64,000 bases of DNA from Sphaerolaimus hirsutus (lineage: Eukaryota > Nematoda > Chromadorea > Monhysterida > Sphaerolaimidae): NCBI GenBank assembly GCA_964036195.1, contig OZ038452.1, forward strand, positions 25,989,785 through 26,053,784, read 5' to 3'. Positions 1 through 12,200 of this stretch are shown piece by piece. The notes under the pieces are model-generated. The model was not told the origin of the DNA. It ran no database searches and saw only the letters and a program-made list of their open reading frames with translations. Every line of letters begins with the position of its first letter. Within the stretch, counting starts at the first letter, position 1. The position numbers were made by a program, and so were the translations under genes.

Positions 1-75
1 TTTGGCTACGCCCTTTGTTTTCGTGTCGTTTGAGCAATCCAAGCATCTAATTTTGTTGCGCATACTTTTTCGCAG

Positions 76-3000
76 GCTTTGCAAAAGTTCGTCGATGGCG
101 CTGATAATGAGAATGGTTTCATTCTGTTTACGACTGGTTTCACAGTGCCTTGGAGTCGCGCGCCCAATGAAGTCATTGTCAGTTTTTGTTTTGAAGCCGA
201 GTGTCAGACCATATGAAATGTATTTTTTTAAATGTAAAATGCCCTGTAAAATGTCAAAAGTTGTGTAAAATGCTAAACTAAGTTTACAGGGCGTTATTCG
301 TAGTCTTCCGAAATGTTTCCGTGTATGGAAAGGTCAGCTTTTTCTGTCTGCAAAGTTGCATTTTTCATAAAAAATTTAATCATAAAAGTGCTGTAAATTT
401 ACAAGTTGACATTTTACACGTTCTGGGAGTATTGATTGTACACATAGGTAGATAACTTGCACCCCCTCACAGGATTTGTTCGTGTCTGCATTCAAAGAGA
501 CCCCCAAAGTTCGCTTTGTATGGCAATATGACGGGCCAGAAATAAAAGGTTTGCCTGGCAATGTTTTCGTTCAACGGTGGCTGCCGCAACAGGATCTACT
601 CGGTTAGAGTTTCATTTTACACATGGAATTTGTGCTGCGAACTGGAACCGATATATGTATTTATTCTTGTCTCAGGCCACGCGAAATGCAAAGCACTGTT
701 GTCACATGGCGGTTTAAATAGTGTCATTGAAGCCGTATGGCATAAAGTTCCTGTGATCGGTTAGTTTGCGGTGTTTTTGACAATGTTTAAAATTAGTGTT
801 CTGGGTTCTGTTCATAGAGGCTTTTTCTGATAGTAAGTAAAATGACAAGTAAAGTGATCAGAAAAATGGAAATTATGAATGTTAAGTGACAATTTCACTT
901 GTCATCGTGTCACTTTCGGCATCACAACATCACTTATTACGTTCACCATCATCACGCATTGCTTGGCATATGCAAATCGCATATCACTTTTCTAGTGGCT
1001 TGCAAAAACCTATCCTTATGCACTTTAAAGTTAACCACTTATCTTGCCAAAGTTGCGGCATTGGCCCCTGCGCAGGCATTCCCATACTCAGCGAGCACAA
1101 AGACTACATTCTTCGGGCCACGCAACGGCGCTCGGGTTTACTCATCGAAAAGCAACATTTGAACACCCTGGCACTCAAAAAGGCATTCTATCGCATTGCC
1201 ACTGACGAAAAGTTTGTTGTTGATCGACTTTTTATCGACACATGGGCTGTATAAAAGATTCTATATTTTTACACATCGCAGAATGGTGCAGGGATTGTGG
1301 GAATTCAACGACCTTATTCGCGACGTGCCTTACACCGAACTGAACCACTCTGCATTCTGGGTCGAGTTCATCATACGCCATCAAGAGGTCTGCGAATATC
1401 ACATATTTTTTATCACATCGTGTATTTTCAATTAAGCCCCCAGGGGCCAGATTTAATTCTCCCTTCAAATTTACCTAAGTTATGCACTACACCCTACTAG
1501 CGTCTCCCTACACGCCCAACAAACCCGTGTACAATTGATAGCGAGGTTATGCGTGAAAGGCACCCGACACATCAATTTCTAATTCAATTCACGCGTTTTG
1601 TCGGGCGTGTGGCCGACAAAATAAAAAAAAGAAATAAAAATCTGCCCTCCACAAAAATGCTGTCGGGAGCGGTAAACGTTAGTTAAGATGGATGGACTTT
1701 TGACTGTACAATTTTGTTTCATTTAGGTACTTATGTTTTAAATTACTCATGTCTCAAATTCAAAATTGAATGGACGGATTCTGTTCCGTTCACAGTTGAT
1801 TTCATCCACTATCACCCTATAGTAAGAAGAGCAATCTTTTTTATCAGTGCCAACATGTCATTCTATTTCAATATTTCATTTTTATTCAGATGTTATTCAG
1901 CTGATCGACCAAACATTCAGTTTCTTACCACATTTCTTCTAATAGAAGGGTGTACCTTTAGAATGGCAGCCAATAAATAGAACTCCTCTTCTATTAGCAA
2001 GGTAGAGTATTCAGATAAACGATGAAATGCACTGCACACGCATTTTATACTTGATCTGCACGACATGCGAAAAGTGGGTGCCAGCGGCGGGACGCGCTTG
2101 TTGTCGCTCATCTGTTTTCTATTTTGAACATTTTGGACATTTTCTTTTTTATGTCCTAAACATTTCGGTGAATAATGTGCCCGAAATCGGGCAGCCTCCC
2201 AACAAATTGATTACGGTTGCCCTACACCCGAGGGCGACCTCCCGACATGCAATTGAATTGCGTTTTGTCGTGTCGGGAGCTAGGCGTGTAGGGTAGGGCA
2301 ACCGTAAACAATCTGTAGGGAGGCTGATTTCGGGCGCATTATATTCACGTAGGGCGCATTACACGAGAATTAAATCTGGCCCCAGGGGGTTATATTTTCA
2401 CACGTTCGACTGCAGAGTTATTCGAGATCGAGGTGATCGCGGATTTATGTATTTTAGATTCGAAAAATCGCATCCACCTTTTTTAAAGTTGATCTAAAAT
2501 GTTAGATGGTGTAAATAGTGTTAAGTAGCTGGAAAAATATCTGAAAGTAAGTGTAAAAATATAATAAACATGTAAATAGCAAAAGTATTGGTGACAGTGA
2601 GTGCACGGGCCATGCTTAACCGACATCTAAACCCATCCCACATATAGACTGGGACACGGAACATGTTGACACGGAACACATGTAATTATACCCGGCATGC
2701 TGAGAATAGGCAATAAAACACATGACCTACAAATTTTGAAGGTGAAAATCTGTAAATGTGCGAAAATCTGTAAATATGAAAATTTGCGATTTTTGGTGCA
2801 AATTAGAGTAAAATTGCTCAAAAGTGCTCCAGTTAGCTAGATAGCTACGCAATTAGCGGGGGGTATCAGGGGAAAATGGCCCTAAAAATTTGCCCCAGGG
2901 ATAGATAGATCGCTGGGCGGTTTGGGGTGGGGTTACCGGCCCCCCGTTGACACAAAACTAGATGTGCGGTCGGTTTAGATGTCGGATGGCACGGGCTCTG

Positions 3001-3565
3001 GTGCACTTAATTAACTCTTGACAAAATTGTTTAATTGCCTATGAATAGGATAGTCGGGTTCAAGTAGAGCAAAATGCACTCCAAAGTCCAAATTCCCCAA
3101 ACCACATCTCTCTCACCCAACAGAAGACCCCCCACCAACCCACGCAGGTGCCAGTGGCCCGTTCCGGCGCCGACGACCTCAACATCGCGCAATACTTCCT
3201 GCTGGACGTGATCGCCTTCGTGCTGGGCTGCGTGCTGCTCTGCGTGCTGGCCGCCTTCTACTGCTGCAAGTACACGGTGAAGGCGATGCGCTGCGTGTGC
3301 GCCAGGTGCCAATCCCAGACCCTGTAAAAAGCCCTGTCAAATGTCAAATGTCATGCAAAGTGTCGAAAGTCATGTAAAATGCCCTGCAAAATGCAGTTTG
3401 CCGTTTTGCAATGTATTTTACATGACTTCAGACACTTTGCATGACATTTGGCATTTTACAGGGCTTTTTACAGGGTCTGTGACTGCCGCCAGGCCCAGCG
3501 CCGCCAAGAAAACACCCCTGAAGGAGCCCGCCAAGAAGGACAGGGAAAGCAAGAAGAAGCAATAG
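76..3565 (+). CDS. UGT: UDP-glucuronosyl/glycosyltransferase, C-terminal half (5' end missing)
   Basis: UGTs transfer a sugar from a UDP-sugar to small lipophilic acceptors on the lumenal side of the ER. Exons seen: 76-177, 473-602, 676-759, 1076-1211, 1282-1387, 3148-3305, 3493-3565. All junctions are GT-AG and phases close exactly, giving 262 codons plus stop. The UGT signature spans exons 2-4: [12 protein letters not shown], then [11 protein letters not shown], then VPVIGIP. Exon 6 encodes [11 protein letters not shown] followed by a hydrophobic, Cys-rich transmembrane helix. Exon 7 is Lys-rich and ends KKKQ, which fits the cytoplasmic KKXX ER-retention signal. About 260 N-terminal residues (signal peptide, acceptor domain) should lie left of the window. 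The usual DQ donor-binding pair reads EH here. The long intron 5 and intron 6 hold repeats. The donor at 178 (GTCAGT) and the one at 1388 (GTCTGC) are weak matches, so those edges are less sure. Confidence 0.9.
1435..2389. mobile_element. TIR element with 3-bp TTA duplication, in UGT intron 5
   Basis: Near-perfect terminal inverted repeats: the left end reads CCCCCAGGGGCCAGATTTAA and the right end is its complement up to 2389. TTA flanks both sides (1432-1434 and 2390-2392). A second palindromic repeat (about 2160-2345, with inverted CCCGAAATCGGGC-type arms) is nested inside. No transposase is visible. TTA duplications fit PIF/Harbinger-like non-autonomous elements, but the superfamily is inferred. 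Confidence 0.6.
2600..2990. mobile_element. TIR repeat with CCGACATCTAAACC ends
   Basis: The left end holds CCGACATCTAAACCCATCC and the right end (about 2962-2988) holds the complement, GGTTTAGATGTCGGATGG. The interior includes a GGGATAGATAGAT/GGGG stretch related to the repeat at 45477-45983. A relative lies at about 11155-11535. It lies in UGT intron 5. Confidence 0.5.
3317..3478. mobile_element. CCCTGTAAA palindromic MITE, in UGT intron 6
   Basis: The ends AGACCCTGTAAAAAGCCCTG and CAGGGCTTTTTACAGGGTCT are perfectly complementary, and the whole unit can fold into a hairpin. It fills nearly all of the 187-bp last UGT intron. It belongs to a family of short CCCTGTAAA/TTTACAGGG repeats also seen near 215-290, 4057-4207, 7642-7827, 13289-13530, 14301-14490, 31319-31479 and 53006-53095. 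Confidence 0.75.
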
Positions 3566-4844
3566 CTTTTGCAGGGATGGCTATTTAACTCGCTAGTCTT
3601 TTTGCTGTACGATTTTCTGTAATGAAACAGTTATACGAAAAGCGCACGTCAGCCGTAATGCGCGACGAAAATGACATGGAGCCAAAAAACGCAACGTTTA
3701 TACACATTAAAACTTATCTGAATGAACGAATCAAAAGTGGAGTTTTGACTAAAATTCTAATTTTGGATGGGTAAATATTAGTATTTAACTGGTTCAAAAT
3801 GGTACAGCAAAAAACGCTATAATTTATATTTATTAAGAATATTTATCTCAGCTGCTGTTGGTTGTGAGTGTAACGTTCAAATCTATCTGCAAAGAATTAA
3901 CAATTATTTTAGAGTAAGTTTTTTTTCAACTAGTCAACAACGATTTTTTATAAATAGCTTATCCATATACCCTAAATGTTCTGGTTGTATTTCTAGTAAG
4001 CGTACACGTAAATACATAGTTATAATTCGCACAATTGAGGCGACTCCCAAACTCTGTAAAATTTCATGTCAGTGTAAAATACCATGTAAAATGGCATTCA
4101 AAGTCTGAAAAGGCGCGTAAAATTCCCTGCAAAGTGTCAAACGACGGGTAAAAAATAATCGCACCATTCAACATGACTTTTGAAACGTAAGACATTTTAC
4201 AGGGTCCGGAGGTGGTAGGCATCTATATTTGTTCTGGTGGCCTTTAATTTTTTGAATTTTGTGAAACTACAGTGTATATTGTGGCTTGATTTTTATCTAT
4301 TTTACCGAGCGTATTTGAATAAATCACATCAATTTTTCACTGTCACTCCTAATATATTTTTTTTATTGAATACGGAAGATAACTACATCAATTTTACCCC
4401 GGTTCAGTTTTAATGGTTGTCGTGGAAACAATTTTATTTTGTTACACAAGTGCACATGCCGTATAAAAGTGAATAGTGTAATATATATTTACATATTTCA
4501 ATTTTGGTATTTATGCAAATACCTAGATTCAACCCAGCATTATGTTCTCAAAAATATGCATGCGCCAGAAAAATATCCGCACTGAAACGACATGCACCTC
4601 GCTAGGTTTCAGTAGAATAATGGCTGATAAAATACACAACATATGCACGCAATCTATCCCACGAAAATGAATTAATTGAGTTTGTTATGTTGAAGAAACA
4701 TAATTTGTTATGTTGAAGAAACATAATACCTGGTTAACCTGGTAATAATTGTAATCCCAAGAAAACCAGCTCAACTAAAACGATTCCATATCATATGAAA
4801 CGATCACGATTATATTACAATTGGGTGTGGCCCCCGGAGCTTGC
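3566..4844. other. Intergenic, UGT 3' flank to duplication start
   Basis: AT-rich sequence with no gene seen. It contains one CCCTGTAAA-type repeat (about 4057-4207). The left edge of the tandem segmental duplication falls at about 4285. Confidence 0.6.
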
Positions 4845-6931
4845 TCAGTAGCCGCAGCGGTGGCGGATCTGCACCGTCATGCGGATGGAGGCCAGGTCGT
4901 TGAAGTCGCGCAGCGCGCGGATGTAGTTGTACCACTTGGAGCTGGCGCGGTCGGCCGGCTCGGGCCCCATCCCAATGCACCTGTGTGCGTGGTGACCATG
5001 TGCCAGGTGTTCTATACTTGCAAGGTGTTCCTATGAGCTCTAGGCACAGTTTTTCAAAGTACCTAACTTTTTTAAGTAAAGGTAAAGTGTTTTTTACTCC
5101 CCCCCCCTGAGTACAGTAAATGTAAAGTTCATCTTCAAGTTCAGTAGTTATAATACTGTGCTTTCTTGCCTATTATTTGCTATATATGCAATTGCTGTAT
5201 TTGCTCAAATAATTCAGCTGGGGGATAATTATTTTGTCACGTTTTCGAGGGTGGACAAATTATCCACGGGTAGGAATTACTATTTCGTCAAAATCTAGAA
5301 TATTTCTATCAGGTCACTTCGCTTTATTCACAAAATAACATGCCATTTTTGTTCAAATTGGACGAAACAACTTGATCATATGCCTCGAGGGGGGAATAAG
5401 GGTCAACAACTCACACGGCGAGCGGCTTGCACTTTTCGATGATCTGCGCGTCGCATTTAGCCGACTGCACTTTCGCGTTGTACCAGCACTTCTGCGCCTC
5501 GGGGCTGTATGGGCCCTTCTTCTTGTCGTCCGGGTCCTCCTGAAATGGAAATTCATGTCTGCGTTGTTGAATCTGAATGTTATCAATTTGATCAAGTATT
5601 TTGGTATACGCGGCGGACATCACACTTAGTATGAAAATTTACCATAACCCATCTGAATAATGGACCAAAAATTATACAGTTTTTCATCCTGTTATTTCGT
5701 TTTTAATATGGACTGATTAATTATAAAATTTATCACAAGATTTTATTCATTAAATTATGGTAGGTTTTCATACTAGGTGTGCTGTCCGCCGAGTATATTT
5801 CATAAATACTACTTGTCGCATGTACTGAATGGTTCCTCGAGATGTCCGTGGGTAGCGATGAAAAAAGCGCCGAGACTTTGGCGCAGAGCGCCATGGCCAT
5901 TTTGAGAACACCATCGCCAAAAGACCCATGGCGCTTTTCCATCACTATCCGTAGGCAATATTGCACGCAGACAGAAAGATTTGCGTTTTCAGAGATTGAA
6001 CCGACCTCAGGCTCGGGAATCTCTTCAATAATTTGGAGCGACTCCTCAGCCATCCTCGCCATCTCATTGTCGATGTTGATCTGCTCATTCAGCACGGTGA
6101 TGATCTGCTGGTAGCTGACCGGGTGCTCGTCGGACGCGGCGGTGGTGTGGTTGATGCACGCGCCCGCCACGCGGTGCCAACGCGCAGAGCTACGATTTGA
6201 ACCCATTTTTATTTTTATGTTTTGTTTTTAAGTGATCACGGCAAAAAAAACTATTTTAATAATTTTTTTGTGGATTTCAAGTTCTGGTAACCCACACACT
6301 ATAATTGACAACTTGACACACGTGTGTCAACTCAGATTTCCGATCCACGTGTCGCAGAGTGATCTCCAAATGCACTTGCCGTAATTTGATTTTTCAACAT
6401 TGGCGCATCTGCGAAACGTGAAACCGAAATCTGAGTTGACACAGACCACTTGACATACATGTGTCAACTGGTGTGCGGGCCGCCTATGAGATTTAATCAG
6501 TGACACCATGCAAAAGTTCACCTGTGCCACCACATCCTCTGTGCATGCTTTATCTTCTTGCTGCACTTCTTGAAGTCCTTGCCGAAGCTGAGCTTGACGC
6601 ACTTGCCCGCCTCCGTGTGCATGTCCTTGAGGCAGTCCACGGCCGCCTGGTCGCAGTCGGGCAGGTCGGCTAGAGAGTCCCACGACTGCGTGGTGAAGTT
6701 GGTAATGGTCAGTGATAGTGATGTGGAAGTTACGATATTTGACACCGAGCACCGAGTGTGTCATAGGGCCCCACACACTAGTTGACATCAAAATTCGTGT
6801 CAACTAAATTTTGGTTGATAGAGCACAGTTTATTTTATTTCGTGATACTTAATTTTTAGTGTTTCTTTTAAGTGCGACGCTTTTAAAAAAGTTTTTGTTA
6901 TTAAGTTGACATTTTTTTGCTATGTCAACTA

Positions 6932-6967
<36 letters not shown>

Positions 6968-7071
6968 CTCACAGAATATCCGCTGGGGATGCCATGACCT
7001 CCGCCTTCGCCAGATACCGCTGCAGCCAATAGAATTGAAACCAAACAGCCAAACAATAGTGCGGTATGCAT
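4845..7071 (-). CDS. Secreted Cys-rich protein, unknown family, copy A (235 aa)
   Basis: I do not recognise the family. Minus-strand exons in coding order: 7071-6973, 6685-6522, 6189-6006, 5539-5415, 4980-4845. All introns are GT-AG and the total is 708 nt. Residues 1-21 (MHTALLFGCLVSILLAAAVSG) form a classic signal peptide. The mature part has 10 cysteines, an even number that fits disulfide pairing, and one N-glycosylation site (NHTT). A Gln/Glu/Met-rich, likely helical segment (VLNEQINIDNEMARMAEE) is followed by an acidic-to-Lys linker, and the protein ends HRCGY. The near-identical tandem copy supports a real gene: the copies differ at about four residues while other changes are silent. 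The start is the first ATG before the signal peptide; no competing start is plausible. No enzyme motif is visible. Confidence 0.8.
5607..5795. mobile_element. TA-flanked MITE, CGGCGGACA family, private to copy A
   Basis: The ends read TACGCGGCGGACATCAC and GTCCGCCGAGTA, flanked by TA. It lies in an intron of the copy-A gene and is absent at the same place in copy B (about 11030-11075), so it inserted after the duplication. Relatives: about 37860-38038 and about 39000-39195. A TATACTCGG relative with different inner ends occurs at 22240-22487, 46127-46805, 58213-58470 and 59149-59399. Confidence 0.65.
6938..6967. repeat. (TG)n microsatellite
   Basis: A run of TG dinucleotides directly beside the intron-1 donor of the copy-A secreted-protein gene. 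It is shorter in copy B (about 12622-12636). Confidence 0.85.
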
Positions 7072-7309
7072 TGTCGAGTAGTTGATTGTTGTCAAGTTTA
7101 GATGGCCTTGTTAACTAGGAAGTGGGTTTGAAACTGCAAATAACACAGATGAAAAATATTGAAAAGGGTCTGGTCTGGTGCTATCATTCAATTTACACCA
7201 AACACTTCCGGTGATCTTATCTGAATTAAGTAATAATTTAATCGGCCACCATTAGTTTGAGCACTCGATCAAACAGCTTATGTGGATAACGTCGTACCAC
7301 TAAAGCGGC

Positions 7310-7911
7310 GTTTACACGGTGTGCCGACATAAAAACTAGGTGATAAAATTCCATAATTCCGGAATAAAGTTCCATATCTGAAAGAAAAAACATTGAAGGA
7401 TACTCACTACCTAGTTAAATTTTTATCACACATGCCAATTTGCAGATAATTTGCGCCTGTCGTTCAAGTCTTTTAACCATTTGAAAGCCTTATTTCAGTT
7501 GTCGGTTCGATTTCAAAACGAAAACCGAACCGACAACTGAAATTTGTTTTCACCTTTTGAACGACATGCGCAAATTATCTGCGAATTGGCATGCGTGTAC
7601 ACTCAATTAGTGAGTGTACATCACTGCTTCGTTTTTCAGGTGGCAGTGCCAAGCCCTGTAAACTGTAAAGTAAAGTGTCAAATGTAAAGTCAAATGCAAG
7701 TAAACTATCAATTGTCATGCAAAGTTCAGTAATAAAATCTTTTGTTTTGATTGACACCTTACTTTGCATTTGACTTTACATTTGACACTTTACTTGTCAC
7801 TTTACAGGGCTTGGGGGGACTGCCCCCAAGATATGAAACTTTATTTTGGAATTATGAAACTTTTTATCTTCATTTTTTTGTCGGCACAAAAACAGTGTAA
7901 ACGTAGCTTAA
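7310..7911. mobile_element. TIR repeat with GTTTACAC...GTGCCGAC ends, nested MITE
   Basis: The left end GCGTTTACACGGTGTGCCGAC is matched by the right end GTCGGCAC...GTGTAAACG. A CCCTGTAAA MITE sits inside (about 7642-7827). An inverted pair (TCAGTTGTCGGTTCGATTTC and complement) lies near 7495-7545. The whole structure is duplicated in copy B (about 12965-13606). A partial relative lies at about 30698-30950. Confidence 0.6.
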
Positions 7912-9273
7912 CGGTTCAGCAATGTGAACAAGTCTTATCCAGTTGTTTGTGAACCAGTGTAATGTTTACCTTTTGAGCGTATTTACAACTAAAACCGGAT
8001 CGCAAGGTCGCTCGATCGAATTGATATCTTTTGGCAAAAACTATCTCTCAGCTGTGAACCTCAACCGCGAACTAAACTACAAAATATCTATCCACTGCAT
8101 GAAATGCTAAAAAGATGGTGAAATGTGAGCGGCAATGGGAGTTCTAAATGCGAAAGAAAGACACATGAATGACTAGGTAAAATGTTTCGCTGCCATAGAT
8201 AACTGCACGGCACTTTTTCACTCTTTTGTTGCTTGCAATGCAACCCATGAAGGGATTATCTTTCTTAATGTGCACAATTTGTTCAGGGCTAGGCAAAACG
8301 ACAAAGTAATGACTATCAACGAAAACTGTCAACTCACTACCAATTATGTTAGGTGAACTGAAAAAGTAATCTTGGTGTCAACTAAACGCATTGGTTTCTA
8401 TACGCTTCCTTTACATGCAAATTATAGAAAGACATTTGAAAAATAACAAATTGAGCTGGTTATATAGTGGCTGACAGCGTTCCAAAAATTTCGGGAGATT
8501 TATATGTTAAAAATATAAGTTTTTAAAATTAAAAATATATAAAAAATTATATTTATTTATATTTTCTCCTGGTTTTACCGGATAGATGTAATTACTGTAT
8601 TTCCTCAAAATACCCACCTCTAAATGGACACTTTGAATTTATAACCCGTGAATTTATTTATAAACTGCGAATTGTGAAGGAACTGGTGGGTGATGATGAT
8701 AACGGTGCATTGCTTGATTTTGCATGATTGATCAACCTTGATTTTTATCTATTTTGCCGGCGTATTTGAATAAATCATATCACCAATTTTTCACTGTCAC
8801 TCTTGATATTTTTTTATTGAATACGGAAGTCATTATCTACATCAATTTTACCCCGGTTCAGTTTTAATGGTTGTCGTGGAAACAATTTTATTTTGTTACA
8901 CAAGTGCACATGCCGTATAAAAGTGAATAGTGTAATATATTTACATATTTCAATTTTGGTATTCATGCAAATACCTAGATTCAACCCAGCATTATGTTCT
9001 CAAAAATATGCATGCGCCAGAAAAATATCCGCACTGAAACGACATGCACCTCGCTAGGTTTCAGTAGAATAATGGCTGATAAAATACACAACATATGCAC
9101 GCAATCTATCCTACGAAAATGAATTAATTGAGTTTGTTATGTTGAAGAAACATAATACCTGGTTAACCTGGTAATAATTGTAATCCCAAGAAAACCAGCT
9201 CAACTAAAACGATTCCATATCATATAAAACAATCAGGTATATATTACAATTGGGTGTGGCCCCCGGAGCTTGC

Positions 9274-12200
9274 TCAGTAGCCGCAGCGGTGGCGGATCTG
9301 CACCGTCATGCGGATGGAGGCCAGGTCGTTGAAGTCGCGCAGCGCGCGGATGTAGTTGTACCACTTGGAGCTGGCGCGGTCGGCCGGCTCGGGCCCCATC
9401 CCAATGCACCTGTGCGCGTGGTGACACGTGATGTTTAAGGCACCGGGAAAAATGGCACCGCACCGCACCGGCACCTTTGCCAACGCGTGAAAAGGGCACC
9501 TGGCACCGGCCAGAAAATGGCACCGCACCGGCACCGGTGCCATTCGGAAAAAATGGCACCGGCACCGAAGGGCACCGGCGGGTTGCCGGTGCTAGCACCG
9601 AAAGGCACCGCACCGGGCTGGAATTTCAGAAGTAAATATCGGGCAGTTTCTCAGTGGCCACACATTCGGAAGTGCATATATCCATGAATTTTCAACCGTT
9701 TTTGATGGTTGAGCACTTAAAATGATCAGAATAATGTGGCGATCACTTTTATCAAGAAATAACCATGATAAAATATTTAATTCACTACAATGCCCATAGC
9801 CACTATTGTCTACTGATCGGAGTCGTTGCTGTACAGAGAATGGAACTATCGCTGTCATAAACTGACAACAAATTTTGAGCAAAAAAGTAAGAGAAATATA
9901 AAATATAAAAATGATTTAAAATTCAACAAAATTTTAGATTCGCTCATCAGATCACGTGTCGGGTATAATGGATTTCACAGTAGGTATATTTATTTGATGG
10001 GATGTTTACAAAATAGGCAAAAAACGGTTGGGTAAATATATCGCTGTTTTTTTAAATATGTATAAGCACATACTATGGACAAAATTGCACAGCACATGAA
10101 GCCTTTTCCGGTGCCTTTTACTTTGACCCTGGTGCTAGCACCTTTGGCACCGGCAAAAAAATGGCACCGCACCGCACCGGCACCGGTGCTAGTCTGAAAA
10201 AAATGGAGCCGGCACCGGTATGGCACCTCTGAAGTTTGCAACGGCACCGCACCGATGCTGGTGCCCTTCGGTGCCCAGCACCGGTGCCCCGGTGCCTTTA
10301 CATCACTAGTGGTGACCATGTGCCAGGTGGTCTATACTCCAACGGATATTGCACTGTGTTCGAATGAGCTCTAGACTGGTGTGAGGGCATATTTGTTCAA
10401 AGTACCTAACTTTTTGAAGTGTTTCTTTTTTACTCACCCCCTGAGTACAGTAAACGTAAAGTTAAAATCTTTACTTTCACTCCCGAGTCAACGTATTTTC
10501 CCCTGGAAAACCTAAAAGTGAATATTTTGTGAGATCTTCCCACAATTTTTACTCAAAATCACAAATTTTTATACCTTTCGCCAATGTTCACCTTCAAATT
10601 CAGTAGTTGATGTCCTTTCTTGCCTATATATTTATGCAATTACCGTTTTGCTCAAATAAACAACTGGGGGATTATTATTTATGCGCATTTTTGAGGGGGG
10701 ACCAATTATCCAAGTGTAGTTAGTCAAAATCTGGAATATTTCTATCAGGTCATTCCATCGCTTTATTCACAAAATAACATGCCATTTTTGTTCAAATTGG
10801 ACGAAACAACTTGATCATATGCCTCGAGGGGGGAATAAGGGTCAACAACTCACACGGCGAGCGGCTTGCACTTTTCGATGATCTGCGCGTCGCATTTAGC
10901 CGACTGCACTTTCGCGTTGTACCAGCACTTCTGCGCCTCGGGGCTGTATGGGCCCTTCTTCTTGTCGTCCGCGTCGTCCTGAAATGGAAATTCATGTCTG
11001 TGTTGTTGAATCTGAATGTTGTCAATTTGATCCAGAAAAAAGTATTTTTGTGTTGAATTCAACTGGCGGCATGTAATGAATGGTTCCTCGAGATGTCCGT
11101 GGGTAGCGATGGAAAAAGCGCCGGGACTTTAACGCCGAGCTCCATGATGTGGGCTCATCCCACATCTAAACCCATCCCACATCTAAATCTACTTTGTCTC
11201 TCAAATAGACTGTATTTAATTTAGGGAATTTCAAAAAAGTCATGATGACACAAGGTAATCAATCTAATATAACATGTTAGAGTGTTTGAAGGCAATTTGA
11301 CACCACGTGTGTTTATACATGACAGTTGACAACTATTGAGTGCAGTCAGTGTTATTGAGTACAACTTTGACCTGCGGAATCACCGAGTCATCGAAAGTGG
11401 CTCTTAATGTAGCACTTTTTCATCATCAACATTTTTTGCATCCATTATCCACCAAAAATGCAAGGAATACGCATCAAATATGACAGGCATCCAATTTCTG
11501 GGCCAGTATGTGGGATGGGTTTAGATGTGGAATGGCACAGACCCAGCGCCATGGCCATTTTGACAACCCCAGCGCCAAGCGCCAGAAGACCCATGGCGCT
11601 TTTCCATCGCCATCCGTAGGCAATATTGCACGCAGACAAAAAGATTTGCGTTTTCAGACATTGAACCGACCTCAGGTTCGGGGATCTCTTCAATAATTTG
11701 GAGCGACTCCTCAGCCATCCTCGCCATCTCATTGTCGATGTTGATCTGCTCATTCAGCACGGTGATGATCTGCTGGTAGCTGACCGGGTGCTCGTCGGAC
11801 GCGGCGGTGGTGTGGTTGATGCACGCGCCCGCCACGCGGTGCCAACGCGCAGAGCTACGATTTGAACCCATTTTGAGCGATGTATTTAAGTCATCACGGC
11901 AAAAATTATAATTTTTTGTGGATTTACACTTGTGGACAGAAAGTCGTTCTGGTTACCCACACATTAAAGTTGACAACTTTACACAAGTGTGTCAATTAAG
12001 ATTTCAGTCAAATGCACTTGCCGTAATTTTTTTTCAACATTGCCGCATCTGCGACACGTGAAACCGAAATCTGAGTTGACATAGACCAGTTGACACACGT
12101 GTCAACTAGTGTGCTGGCCGCCTATGAGATTTACCCGCATTCTATTTTATTCATATTGCGTAGGAAAAGTAACCCTCAATCAGTAACAGCAGGCAAAAGT

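Larger units (their letters stand above)
4285..8711. repeat. Tandem segmental duplication, copy A
   Basis: This segment repeats in the same order and orientation at 8737-14635. Homology begins at CTTGATTTTTATCTATTTT and ends in GGTGATGATGATAA...GGTGCATT. Both copies contain the same five-exon gene and the same flanking repeats. Copy A is about 1.5 kb shorter, mostly because copy B carries insertions that are absent here. Copy A has a private TA-flanked insert at about 5607-5795 and a longer (TG)n run. Confidence 0.9.

Noticed and set aside
9233..9613. 126-codon minus-strand frame overlapping the copy-B last exon
   Set aside because: Its first half is the GGCACC transposon arm in another frame; the real exon is 9409-9274 in a different frame.
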